A DNA stretch of 64,000 nt, taken from JBAZLV01 sp964586075. Its GTDB lineage: Bacteria > Nitrospirota > UBA9217. The position numbers and the translations under genes were made by a program. Of this stretch, positions 51,484-59,899 are shown one piece after another (position 1 is the stretch's first letter; the number at the start of each line of letters is the position of its first letter). The stretch covers positions 30,232-94,231 of the forward strand of contig CAZPGZ010000010.1 in assembly GCA_964586075.1 (NCBI GenBank), given 5' to 3'. The notes under the pieces were generated by a model that had not been told where the DNA came from, did not search any database, and worked only from the letters and a program-made list of their open reading frames with translations.

Positions 51484-54162
51484 TCAATGCGCTTCATCCC
51501 AGTTTTTCCCAATGCCCATGTCCACTTTGATCGGGACCGACAGGTTGAGTACGCCTTCCATTTCTTTTTTGACAAGCTTCTTCATGGCATCGATTTCCTG
51601 GTCGGGTATTTCAAACACCAGTTCATCATGCACCTGCAGGATCATCTTAGCGGACAGTTTCTGGTGAGAGATGCATGCTTGGATTCGGATCATGGCCAGT
51701 TTGATAAGGTCTGCCGCGGTACCCTGTATGGGCGTGTTCACCGCCGTGCGTTCGCCGAAGCTGCGCACCGCGGCGGTGGAAGATGTGAGTTCCGGGATAA
51801 AACGCCTCCGGTTGAAGAGAGTTGTGACAAATCCGTTCTTTTTTGCATCCTGAATTGTTTTATCAATAAACGCACGCACCTGTGGATATCGGGCGAAATA
51901 GCTGTCAATATATCGTTTTGCCTCGGAATTGGAAACGCCGATGTCCTGGGCAAGGCCGAAGGCCGAGATGCCGTAGATGATGCCGAAATTGACGGCTTTT
52001 GCTTTTCGCCGCATCTCGGGGGTGACTTCATCGGAAGGAAGTCCGAATATTTCCGAAGCGGTGCGTGTGTGCACGTCTTCATCCCGCTGAAAAGTCTGGA
52101 TCAGGGCGGGATCATTGCTCATATGCGCAAGAATGCGCAGCTCGATCTGCGAATAGTCGGCGGAAAGCAGGTTCGCGCCTTGTTCCGCGATAAAGGCCCG
52201 GCGTATTTCCCTTCCCACTTCGGTGCGTATGGGAATATTCTGCAGATTGGGTTCGCTGCTCGACAGCCTGCCTGTGGCGGTTACGGTCTGGTTGAGGGAG
52301 GTATGCAGCCGTCCGGTCATCGGATTGATCATGGCGGGCAGAGCGTCGATATACGTGGATTTGAGTTTCGCGAGGGTCCGGTATTTGAGTATTTCCGCCG
52401 GCAGCGGATGAACGTGTGCCAGTTCCTCAAGCACGTCAACGTCGGTCGAAAACCCGGTCTTTGTTTTTTTGACTGGCGTAAGATTGAGTTTCGTAAAGAG
52501 AAGTTCGGAAAGCTGTTTCGGCGAATTGATATTGAATTCCACGCCTGCAAGTTCATAGATGATTTTTTCAATACCCGCTATTTCCCGGCTCAGCGTCCCC
52601 GACATTTTTTTCAGGAAAGTTGCGTCTATTTTTACGCCGGTCCGCTCCATGTCTGCAAGGACTTCCATGAGCGGCATCTCCATGTCCCGAAACAGCTCCT
52701 CCAGATTTTGATCGTGCAGAAGGGGTGCGAGCACCTGTTTCAGCCGGAGCGTGATGTCCGCGTCCTCCCCTGAATACCTCGTTGCGGTCGGTATTTCGAC
52801 AGCGTCAAAACCGATCTGTTTTTTGCCGGTACCAGCGACCTCGGCATACGTGATGGTTTTGTAATCAAGGTACTCAAGCGCGAGCGCGTCCATGCCGTGC
52901 GACGGTTTGCCGGGGTTCAGCAGGTAGGATGCGATCATGGTGTCGAAGAAAACGCCTCGTACCGTGATGCCGTAATGGCTGAGCACGAGCAGGTCATACT
53001 TTATGTTCTGGCCGATTTTTTTGATTGCGGCGTTTTCCATGAGCGGCTTCAGCAGGGACAGCGCATGGTTTCGGTCGATTTGCTTCGGAACACCTGCATA
53101 CCTGTGCCCGAGCGGAAGATAGAATCCGCGCCCCGGCTCGACGGCGAAGGAAATTCCCACCAGTTCCGCCTGCATGGGATCAAGAGACGTCGTCTCGGTG
53201 TCAAAGCAGAATTCCTGTGCGGAAGAAAGCACCTGGATGAGTTCCTGCAACCGGTGTTCTTCGAGGATGGTCTCATAGGAGCCTTGCTGTTGCGGCTCGC
53301 GGGAAACATACTTCAGCAGTGAAGTGAATTCGAGCTCCCGCAGAATCTGAAGCAGAGCATGGTTGTCAGGCTCTTTCGGCTTCAATGCTTCGTACGATAC
53401 GTCGAGGGGAACATCCGTATGCAGGACCGCGAGATCCCGGCTCAGGCGCGCGAGGTGGGCCGATTCGATAAGGGATTGCTTCAGCTTCGGCTTGGTTATT
53501 TTGTGCGTGTGGGAAAGCAGGTTTTCAATGGTTCCATATTCTTTGATCAGCGACTGCGCCGTTTTCTCACCGATGCCAGGGACGCCCGGTATGTTGTCCG
53601 ACGCATCACCCATCAGTCCCATGATTTCAACCATCTGCTCCGGTGGTACGCCCCAGCGCTCTTCAACATCTTTGGATTCGAATATCTTATCCTTCAGCGT
53701 ATCATACACGGTGATGTTCGGGCCGACGAGTTGCAGGATATCCTTGTCTCCGGTGACAATAACGATCTTGTGGCCGGCTGTTTCCGCCTTGCGGCTGAGC
53801 GTGGCGATTACATCATCCGCCTCCTGTCCTTCCTGGACAAAGATCGGAATATGAAACGCCTCCACAAGCTTATGGATATACGGTATCTGCGGAACCAGAT
53901 CCTTCGGCATGGGAGGGCGATGGGCTTTGTATTCTTTGTATTCGCCGTGTCTGCGGGTGGGGCCTTTGGGATCAAAGACGATGGCGAGCATGTCCGGAGA
54001 TTTTTCTTTGATGACCTTCAGAAGCATGTTGGCAAAACCGAATACGGCATTAGTGGGCAGGCCGGAGGAGTTGCTGAGTCCCCGCACGGCGTAAAAAGCA
54101 CGGTAGATATAGGAATTGCCGTCTATAATGTAGAAAGTACTTTTGGACTGCTGAACTGTCAT
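51484..54162 (-). CDS. polA: DNA polymerase I
   Basis: An 892-aa protein; the start at 54162 (MTVQQSKSTFYIIDGN) is preferred, as an in-frame TTG at 54192 lies within the promoter. The 5'-3' exonuclease domain is first ('DGNSYIYRAFYAVRGL', 'GLMGDASDNIPGVPGIGEKTA'). The 3'-5' exonuclease keeps 'FCFDTETTSLDPMQ' (DxE present), so proofreading should be active. The polymerase domain has motif A 'LLSADYSQIELRILAHMS', 'RRKAKAVNFGIIYGISAFGLAQDI' and 'LQVHDELVFEIP'. All three activities look intact. Confidence 0.97.
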   Translation of the reverse strand: MTVQQSKSTFYIIDGNSYIYRAFYAVRGLSNSSGLPTNAVFGFANMLLKVIKEKSPDMLAIVFDPKGPTRRHGEYKEYKAHRPPMPKDLVPQIPYIHKLVEAFHIPIFVQEGQEADDVIATLSRKAETAGHKIVIVTGDKDILQLVGPNITVYDTLKDKIFESKDVEERWGVPPEQMVEIMGLMGDASDNIPGVPGIGEKTAQSLIKEYGTIENLLSHTHKITKPKLKQSLIESAHLARLSRDLAVLHTDVPLDVSYEALKPKEPDNHALLQILRELEFTSLLKYVSREPQQQGSYETILEEHRLQELIQVLSSAQEFCFDTETTSLDPMQAELVGISFAVEPGRGFYLPLGHRYAGVPKQIDRNHALSLLKPLMENAAIKKIGQNIKYDLLVLSHYGITVRGVFFDTMIASYLLNPGKPSHGMDALALEYLDYKTITYAEVAGTGKKQIGFDAVEIPTATRYSGEDADITLRLKQVLAPLLHDQNLEELFRDMEMPLMEVLADMERTGVKIDATFLKKMSGTLSREIAGIEKIIYELAGVEFNINSPKQLSELLFTKLNLTPVKKTKTGFSTDVDVLEELAHVHPLPAEILKYRTLAKLKSTYIDALPAMINPMTGRLHTSLNQTVTATGRLSSSEPNLQNIPIRTEVGREIRRAFIAEQGANLLSADYSQIELRILAHMSNDPALIQTFQRDEDVHTRTASEIFGLPSDEVTPEMRRKAKAVNFGIIYGISAFGLAQDIGVSNSEAKRYIDSYFARYPQVRAFIDKTIQDAKKNGFVTTLFNRRRFIPELTSSTAAVRSFGERTAVNTPIQGTAADLIKLAMIRIQACISHQKLSAKMILQVHDELVFEIPDQEIDAMKKLVKKEMEGVLNLSVPIKVDMGIGKNWDEAH

Positions 54163-54171
54163 AGGTAGGTG

Positions 54172-54200
54172 AGTATAGCGTAACTGTTTCAAAAAAACAA
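54172..54200 (-). promoter_or_regulatory. Promoter abutting the polA start codon (possible leaderless mRNA)
   Basis: On the minus strand TTGTTT, a 17-nt spacer and TATACT (54172-54177) end 9 nt before the ATG at 54162. No clear ribosome site. Confidence 0.55.
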
Positions 54201-54235
54201 TGTCAGAAATGAAGCCTTACATCACTTCTTGGCGT

Positions 54236-54264
54236 TTGCAAGCGGATCATAAGTCTGATAAACT
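54236..54264 (+). promoter_or_regulatory. Promoter for the single-domain response regulator
   Basis: TTGCAA (54236-54241), a 17-nt spacer and TAAACT (54259-54264); the leader is about 35 nt and contains CCGGAGA before the ATG at 54305. Confidence 0.65.
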
Positions 54265-54304
54265 ATGCGTAATAGAAGATGGTTACACCTGACAACCGGA
54301 GACA

Positions 54305-54712
54305 ATGAAAACCATCCTGCTGATTGATGATGATGCGGTATTTTTAAAACTACTTGAAAAATACGTGGAGGAGCGCTATCCTGGCCTCCAGGTTCTCACC
54401 TGCAATGATCCGATAAAATGCCTCGCACTTATTACGACCGGTCTTGACCTGCTGCTGGTGGACCTCGAAATGCCCGGTCTTGATGGAGCAAAGGTGCTTT
54501 CCTACGCGATCGCAAAAGGACTGAACAAAAATAGGATCATTATTCTTTCCGGACGCGATGCGGACTATCTGCACAAACGGTTTCCTATGGGAAGTTGTCT
54601 GGCTGTATTGAATAAATTTGAAGGGAAGCAGAAAGAAGTGCTGGACATGATATTCGGAGCGATCCAAAAAAGCCAATCGCAGGACGACGATTCGTGCAGC
54701 CCTCTGTCCTGA
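54305..54712 (+). CDS. Single-domain response regulator (CheY-like receiver)
   Basis: A 135-aa receiver protein without output domain: acidic pocket 'LIDDDAVFLKLL', phospho-acceptor Asp in 'LLLVDLEMPGLDG' (about 53), Ser in 'IILSGRDA' and Lys in 'AVLNKFEG'. The C-terminal tail is polar and Ser/Asp rich. No kinase is adjacent; it may act with a distant kinase or in a phosphorelay. It is followed by the flavoprotein gene after 72 nt. Confidence 0.85.
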   Translation: MKTILLIDDDAVFLKLLEKYVEERYPGLQVLTCNDPIKCLALITTGLDLLLVDLEMPGLDGAKVLSYAIAKGLNKNRIIILSGRDADYLHKRFPMGSCLAVLNKFEGKQKEVLDMIFGAIQKSQSQDDDSCSPLS

Positions 54713-54784
54713 AAGCAGACCGGGCAATAACGCCTTTCTTGTCCGGTCAACGCGGTACTCTGCTGAACAAGGATGATAACGCGT

Positions 54785-55456
54785 ATGAAAATTATTGCCG
54801 TGAACGGAAGTCCCAGGAAAAAGTGGAACACCGCTACGCTGCTGGAAAAGGCCCTGGAAGGCGCTGTCGGACAAGGTGCGGAAACAGAACTGATACATTT
54901 ATATGATCTCGATTTCAAAGGATGTATAAGCTGTTTTGCCTGTAAGGTGAGGGTAGGCAAGAGCTACGGCAAGTGCGCGGTGCAGGACGGTTTGACGTCG
55001 GTCTTAAGGAAAATCGAAGAGATCGGCGCTCTTATTCTGGGATCTCCCATCTATTTTGCGACGGTTACCGGTGAGATGAGATCATTTCTGGAGCGGCTTA
55101 TGTTTCCGTATCATATGTACACCGACCCTCCTCAATCGCTTTTCCCGAGGAAGATCAGCACCGGTTTTATTTACACCATGGGGGTCCCGGAGGATCTCAT
55201 GGAAAAATTCGGCTATGCAAAACATCTCAGCCGGAATGAAATGTTCCTGCAGCGTATTTTCGGACATTCCGAGTCGCTTTTCTGTTTCGACACCTATCAG
55301 TTTGACGATTATTCCAAATATGTCGCCGATCGATTCAATCCTGAAGACAAGGCAAAGAGGCACAGGGAAATATTTCCCCAGGACTGTCAGAAGGCTTTTG
55401 AAATGGGGGCGCGATTTGCAGGAAATGGACATGATAACCGTACTATCGAAAAATAA
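54785..55456 (+). CDS. NADPH-dependent FMN reductase / iron-sulfur flavoprotein-like
   Basis: A 223-aa protein starting at the ATG at 54785. A flavodoxin-like fold begins 'MKIIAVNGSPRKKWNTATLLEKALEG'; 'FKGCISCFACK' gives a Cys-x2-Cys-x2-Cys-like group with another Cys at 'GKCAVQDG', and 'GALILGSPIYFATVTGEMRSFLERL' is the FMN-binding segment. The Cys spacing resembles iron-sulfur flavoproteins (Isf), so it could carry a cluster as well as FMN. It is 15 nt upstream of the exported dipeptidase. Confidence 0.85.
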   Translation: MKIIAVNGSPRKKWNTATLLEKALEGAVGQGAETELIHLYDLDFKGCISCFACKVRVGKSYGKCAVQDGLTSVLRKIEEIGALILGSPIYFATVTGEMRSFLERLMFPYHMYTDPPQSLFPRKISTGFIYTMGVPEDLMEKFGYAKHLSRNEMFLQRIFGHSESLFCFDTYQFDDYSKYVADRFNPEDKAKRHREIFPQDCQKAFEMGARFAGNGHDNRTIEK

Positions 55457-55471
55457 CTTGAGACTCTTCTG

Positions 55472-56530
55472 ATGAAAAGACGGGATTTTCTCACTGGTTG
55501 TTCGATGCTGCTTGCATCGACACTCGCAAATCGGAATACCGCCTTCGGCATGGAAAAGCATGCGTCCGATTCCGCTGATGATATTCTCCATAGCCTGATG
55601 ATTATTGATGCGCATGCGCATCCTGATGAATTTTGGAAAGACCGTCTGCCCACAGATATGAGCTCGTCGATCGTGAGTATTCAAAAGCTGGGCATGAGCG
55701 CGTGTGTTTTCAGTGCAGTTGGAGACCGGGAGAGGGGTATGTGGGAAGAATCCTTCCCCGGTATTATGGGCCAGTTGAGCAATGCTATGCAGTATGTCAA
55801 AACCGGACGCGCCAAACTCATTCTCAAGCCTTCTGATATTTCTAAAACTACCCAATCAAATGAGCCGGTGGGCTGTATTCTGGGGATCGAGGGGGCGAAT
55901 CCTTTACAGAACAATCTTCAGCTTTTTGCTGATGTTTATCAGTATGGAGTGCGAATCATCACGCTGGCCCACTATGTGATTAATTCTTTTTCGGACGTTA
56001 TGACAAGACCGCCTAAACACGGTGGACTTTCAGCCCTTGGCAAACAGGCCGTCAAAAAAATGGAGGATCTCGGCATCATCATTGATGTAGCTCATGCTTC
56101 CTCTGACGCCGTCAAGGATATTGCAAACGCGAGCCGAAGGCCTCTTGTTGATTCCCACACAAGTATTTGCCACGACGATAACTCGCCCTGCGGCCGCTAT
56201 CGCACCTGGAAGGATATGGAACTTATTGCGGGGACGGGAGGGATTGTCTGTACCTGGCCGCTCAAACGCCGGCGAGAAGCATACCGTCGCGAAACATTTC
56301 TCGATTGGGCAAATGAAATTTTAGAGATGAAAAAACGCCTTGGAATTGAGCACGTGGCTCTGGGTACGGATGGGGGCGGCCATCTTCCGGATTTGATAAA
56401 TGGATATGATGATGTACGAGACTTGAGAAAACTGGCTGTTGCCATGCAGGAAGTCGGACTGTCAAAAAAAGACATAGCAGCCTATATGGGTGGAAATTTC
56501 TACAGGGTTTTTCAGTCGTACACTAGCTGA
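55472..56530 (+). CDS. Exported membrane-dipeptidase-family (M19) peptidase
   Basis: A 352-aa protein. The N-terminus 'MKRRDFLTGCSMLLASTLA' looks like a Tat signal (RRDFL), compatible with export of a folded metalloenzyme. M19 motifs: 'IIDAHAHPDEFW' (metal His/Asp), 'GCILGIEGANPLQNNLQLF' (bridging Glu), 'IIIDVAHASSDAVKDI', 'PLVDSHTSICHDDNSPCGR' and 'HVALGTDGGGHLPD'. Renal-dipeptidase relatives hydrolyse dipeptides with two metals. A Cys stands at residue 10 but is not in a clear lipobox. Confidence 0.88.
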   Translation: MKRRDFLTGCSMLLASTLANRNTAFGMEKHASDSADDILHSLMIIDAHAHPDEFWKDRLPTDMSSSIVSIQKLGMSACVFSAVGDRERGMWEESFPGIMGQLSNAMQYVKTGRAKLILKPSDISKTTQSNEPVGCILGIEGANPLQNNLQLFADVYQYGVRIITLAHYVINSFSDVMTRPPKHGGLSALGKQAVKKMEDLGIIIDVAHASSDAVKDIANASRRPLVDSHTSICHDDNSPCGRYRTWKDMELIAGTGGIVCTWPLKRRREAYRRETFLDWANEILEMKKRLGIEHVALGTDGGGHLPDLINGYDDVRDLRKLAVAMQEVGLSKKDIAAYMGGNFYRVFQSYTS

Positions 56531-56574
56531 GTGCAGAGTTATGAGAAGTATTTTGATGTTTCTGAAATGAAATA

Positions 56575-57120
56575 ATGATGAACACTCCGAATTTGCACAT
56601 CATAATAGAGACGTTTATCCGGATCGATTATTCTGAAAAAGCTTCAGCAGACGCAAACTGGCAGAATTACATCGACCTGCTTCGGTCACGGGTGGCCCCG
56701 CTTATTCGCGTGCTGACAGCGGCAGGGTCAATTACCTGGTATTCGTTTCTTGTACATGATAGAAAAAGCGGTGTGCCGACGAAAAAGAGAGACAAAGGTT
56801 TTTACGTCCATCTGAGGATGTCACTCTCGGCGTCTGCGGATGAGGATAGTTTTATTCGCGACCTTCCGGAATACTGTCTCATGACCCGCAAAATGCAGAT
56901 GCCGGATACTCCTTCATTGGATACCGTGGACATCAGTTGTTTGAACGGGTCAAATGTCGAACATGGCTGGAGGATACTGGGTGAATCTTCCGAGTGGGTT
57001 CTGAGGCTGCTGGACAGCCATGACCAGAGCAAACCAGTACCACAGAATAATGTTGCGCAGTTTTTGCATTATCTGGGAAACCAGCTTTTTGTTCGTGTGG
57101 CGCAAATACCCATGCCATAG
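56575..57120 (+). CDS. Hypothetical protein, possibly related to thiopeptide-type (SpaB_C-like) domains
   Basis: A 181-aa soluble protein. The pattern 'ANWQNYIDLLRSRVAPLIRVLTAAGSITWYSFLVHDR' then 'KGFYVHLRMSL' recalls the small thiopeptide/lantibiotic dehydratase-C type domain, in which a helical start is followed by 'G.i..w.f......HlRlR'. The resemblance is weak and may be accidental. No precursor peptide or other RiPP enzyme is nearby. It starts 44 nt after the dipeptidase and precedes a DUF1847 gene. Confidence 0.45.
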   Translation: MMNTPNLHIIIETFIRIDYSEKASADANWQNYIDLLRSRVAPLIRVLTAAGSITWYSFLVHDRKSGVPTKKRDKGFYVHLRMSLSASADEDSFIRDLPEYCLMTRKMQMPDTPSLDTVDISCLNGSNVEHGWRILGESSEWVLRLLDSHDQSKPVPQNNVAQFLHYLGNQLFVRVAQIPMP

Positions 57121-57176
57121 GAAATACTAAGGTTTTACATTGTTATCATAAATAATCTAAGGAGGAAGAACGAGGA

Positions 57177-57800
57177 ATGATGTTGAATTGCGCGAAGTGC
57201 GGTAAATATCCTTGTGAACAAGGAGACCTGGACCACCTGCCAAACATGTGTCCGATTCGTGATAATGCCGCAGTATACGACAAGGCGTTATCTCTGTACC
57301 GTGAAGATCCTAAACAGCTTGCCTGCCGGTCTGCCAGGATAGAATCAACCGGATATGGGAAGTGGCCCCGTGTCCGCGAGATCATGGAATTTGCGAAATC
57401 GGCCGGCTTTACCAATTTGGGACTTGCTTTTTGTACGGGGCTGCGGGAAGAAGCGAAAACCGTAACCAAAATTTTTGAGGACAGCGGGTTTACTGTGGCA
57501 TCATTGGTATGTAAAACCGGTGGAAGACCGAAAGAAGAACTGGGAATCAAAGATCAGGAAAAGGTGCATCCCGGAAAATTCGAGGCATTCTGCAATCCCA
57601 TAGCCCAGGCAATGCTTTTAAACAAGGCGCAAACCGAAATGAACGTTCTGCTCGGTCTTTGCGTGGGGCATGACATGCTGTTTATAAAACATTCTGAGGC
57701 GCCTGTTACTATTCTTGCAGTTAAAGACCGGGTCACCGGCCATAATCCATTGGCAGCAGTTTACTCTCCATATTATTTTAAATCGAAGCTGAAAGACTAG
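57177..57800 (+). CDS. DUF1847 metal-binding protein
   Basis: A 207-aa Cys-rich protein. The N-terminus 'NCAKCGKYPCEQGDLDHLPNMCP' provides a Cys cluster likely to bind zinc or iron-sulfur, and the core has 'WPRVREIMEFAKSAGFTNLGLAFCTGLREEAKTV', 'CNPIAQAMLLNKAQTEMNVLLGLCVGHDMLF' and 'KDRVTGHNPLAAVY'. This is DUF1847, common in anaerobes and of unknown function. A strong AAGGAGG ribosome site is present. Confidence 0.88.
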   Translation: MMLNCAKCGKYPCEQGDLDHLPNMCPIRDNAAVYDKALSLYREDPKQLACRSARIESTGYGKWPRVREIMEFAKSAGFTNLGLAFCTGLREEAKTVTKIFEDSGFTVASLVCKTGGRPKEELGIKDQEKVHPGKFEAFCNPIAQAMLLNKAQTEMNVLLGLCVGHDMLFIKHSEAPVTILAVKDRVTGHNPLAAVYSPYYFKSKLKD

Positions 57801-57860
57801 AAGGGGAGAGGGGTTTCGGAGATTAAAAGTTTTTTCGGAAACGAGACGATAAAGATTCTC

Positions 57861-57890
57861 TTGACACCCAAAGCGTGTATAAGGTATAAA
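57861..57890 (+). promoter_or_regulatory. Promoter for tRNA-Thr
   Basis: Perfect TTGACA (57861-57866), an 18-nt spacer and TATAAA (57885-57890), 17 nt upstream of the tRNA 5' end. Confidence 0.85.
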
Positions 57891-57907
57891 TAGCCTCTAT
57901 CCGAAAA

Positions 57908-57982
57908 GCCGGCGTAGCTCAGTGGTAGAGCAGCTGATTCGTAATCAGCAGGTCGGTGGTTCAATCCCACTCGCCGGCTCCA
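57908..57982 (+). tRNA. tRNA-Thr (anticodon CGT)
   Basis: A complete 75-nt tRNA. Acceptor GCCGGCG pairs with CGCCGGC; D-arm 'GCTCAGTGGTAGAGC'; anticodon stem-loop CTGA-TTCGTAA-TCAG with anticodon CGT; T-arm 'GGTGGTTCAATCCCACTC' region with TTC AAT; discriminator T and an encoded CCA (57980-57982). It reads ACG codons. The gene has its own promoter and a hairpin terminator directly after it. Confidence 0.97.
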
Positions 57983-57983
57983 T

Positions 57984-58020
57984 AAAAAAAATATGGCTTC
58001 CAGTAGCTTGGAAGCCATAT
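57984..58020. terminator. Shared terminator between tRNA-Thr and the ThDP-enzyme gene
   Basis: A perfect 11-bp stem ATATGGCTTCC / GGAAGCCATAT (57991-58001 and 58010-58020) with an 8-nt loop. On the minus strand it is followed by an uninterrupted T run (57984-57990), so it best terminates transcripts from the leftward glyoxylate-carboligase-like gene; on the plus strand it follows the tRNA but only a weak T-rich tail comes after. Confidence 0.85.
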
Positions 58021-58189
58021 TCATTTATAATCCTAAAAAACTCGCAAAATGATATCCATTTGCACTCAGGGTACGCTGGATACTGTGTTCAAACATGACC
58101 ATTCAATGGACACCTGTACTTTAGCGTCTTGCTTATGGTCGGCAATGTCACCAGCGTGGATCAAGGATGCCGTTCCGTTCTCCTGCAGT

Positions 58190-59899
58190 TCACGCCGTTA
58201 CCAAGGAATGTTCAACCTCTTCGGAGAATTCTCGCACTGCCGCAATGTTCGGACCCATCGAGCAATCCGTGTCCCGTTCGACGATAATATCGATGACCGT
58301 GGGCTTTCTCGACAAGACAGCCCGTTCGAGCGCTGCTGAGATTTCTTCCGGATCCGTTATGCGTTCAGCCCTGCACCCGAACCCCTCTGCGACCTTGACA
58401 TAATCGATCTCGGTCTGGTTCTCTTCCATGGAAACGCCGTATTCAAACTGCAGCCCATACTTCTGGCCCTGCCGAATGAGGCCGAGATATGCGTTGTTCA
58501 CTATCACCACAATGATTGGAATTCTCTGAGCCGCGGCCACCGCGAGCTCTTCAACCATGAATGTGAAACCGAAATCTCCCAGAACTGCCACCACGTTATG
58601 GTCAGGTTTCGCTATCTTGGCTCCGATCGCAGCGGGAATGTCGAATCCCAGCGTGCCGGCCCCGCCCGACGGTAAATAGTGGCGCGGTTCCCCGACTTCC
58701 TGGAGCTGACCGGACCATATCTGGGTCAAACCGCATCCTGTTGTAAAGATCGTTTTTTTGTCCGCCAGGAAAAAGAATTTATTCATTTCGTGAAAGACCC
58801 GCTGAGGCTTCATCGGATTTTCGCTGTAATTTGTTTTTCTCTTCAGGGCCTCCCGCAGCCGGGGGATGTCTCTCACCCGTTCCGAAGCCTTCTGCCGCGG
58901 ACCCGTTGTTCGTGCTTCATCCAGAAGTGCCTGCAGCGCGAGTTTCGCATCCGATACGATGCCGATATCCGCCTTGACTATCTTATTGATCTGACCGGGG
59001 TCGATATCGATATGGATGAACTTTCTGTCTCCGACATAAACCTTAAGGTCACCGGTATGCCGATCGCCGAAGCGGCATCCTATCCCCAGGACCACGTCGG
59101 ATTCCAGGAATATGCGGTTGCCCAGGGGGGTTCCAACCTGAGTTCCCATATGTCCTGCGTTGAGTGGATGATTGACTGGCATGCCGCCTTTCGCCATGTA
59201 GGTCGTTATGACCGGCAGCCGCATGAACTCTGCGAACGCAATGCAGTCTTTGACCGCATTGGACAGCACGACACCACCGCCCATGATCATAACAGGTGCC
59301 TTTGCCTGTCTCAGGAGCTCGACCGCCTTCGTAATCTGGTCACGGTCAGGACTGACGACCGGGAGAGGCAACGGCGCGTCTTTTTCCATATCGTACTCGA
59401 TTTCTGCCATCTGCACGTCCAGGGGCAAATCGATGAGAACCGGGCCTGGCCGTCCTTCCCGTGCGGTCCGAAACGCCTCCCGCATGATTCTCGGTGCGTC
59501 CTCAGCCTTGGTAATGCACCATGCGGCCTTTGCGACCGGTTTGGCCATGGCCACGATGTCTACGTACTGGAACGCTTCCTTCCCGAACATGGATGTGGCG
59601 CACTGTCCGGTAATGGCAATGAATGGAATAGAATCCGCGTATGCCGTATACAAACCGGTGATAAAATTCGTCGCCCCCGGGCCGGACGTGCAGAGCGCTA
59701 CGGACATCCGTCCACTTGCCCGATAATAAGCGTCCGCAGCGTGAGTCGCCGCCTCCTCATGCCGCATCGTATAATGAGTGATGGTATGCGAATCTGCAAG
59801 ATATTTGTATACCGGGTTTATCCCCGCGCCGGGAATACCGAATACATCGGTTACCCCTTCGTTCTCCATTATTTTTACGATGGCTTCTGCTACTCTCAT
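58190..59899 (-). CDS. Glyoxylate carboligase-like ThDP enzyme (acetolactate synthase family)
   Basis: A 569-aa ThDP enzyme with the three-domain layout: PYR (1-165), middle FAD/nucleotide-type domain (190-325), PP (370-545). Several stretches resemble glyoxylate carboligase more than acetolactate synthase: 'FQYVDIVAMAKPVAKAAW', 'LIDLPLDVQMAEIEYD', 'GDRKFIHIDIDPGQINKIVKADIGIVSDAK', 'MKPQRVFHEMN' and 'NNAYLGLIRQGQKYG'. Yet the position occupied by Val51 in E. coli Gcl is Glu48 here ('MRHEEAATH'), as in canonical ThDP enzymes. Likely reaction: condensation of two 2-oxoacids (two glyoxylate to tartronate semialdehyde, or pyruvate to acetolactate). No small subunit, hyi or glxR is adjacent. GAAGGAGA precedes the ATG. 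Confidence 0.85.
   Translation of the reverse strand: MRVAEAIVKIMENEGVTDVFGIPGAGINPVYKYLADSHTITHYTMRHEEAATHAADAYYRASGRMSVALCTSGPGATNFITGLYTAYADSIPFIAITGQCATSMFGKEAFQYVDIVAMAKPVAKAAWCITKAEDAPRIMREAFRTAREGRPGPVLIDLPLDVQMAEIEYDMEKDAPLPLPVVSPDRDQITKAVELLRQAKAPVMIMGGGVVLSNAVKDCIAFAEFMRLPVITTYMAKGGMPVNHPLNAGHMGTQVGTPLGNRIFLESDVVLGIGCRFGDRHTGDLKVYVGDRKFIHIDIDPGQINKIVKADIGIVSDAKLALQALLDEARTTGPRQKASERVRDIPRLREALKRKTNYSENPMKPQRVFHEMNKFFFLADKKTIFTTGCGLTQIWSGQLQEVGEPRHYLPSGGAGTLGFDIPAAIGAKIAKPDHNVVAVLGDFGFTFMVEELAVAAAQRIPIIVVIVNNAYLGLIRQGQKYGLQFEYGVSMEENQTEIDYVKVAEGFGCRAERITDPEEISAALERAVLSRKPTVIDIIVERDTDCSMGPNIAAVREFSEEVEHSLVTA

Noticed and set aside
51460..52773. Long plus-strand ORF (437 codons)
   Set aside because: It is wholly antisense to polA, begins inside its stop region and has no domain or ribosome site.
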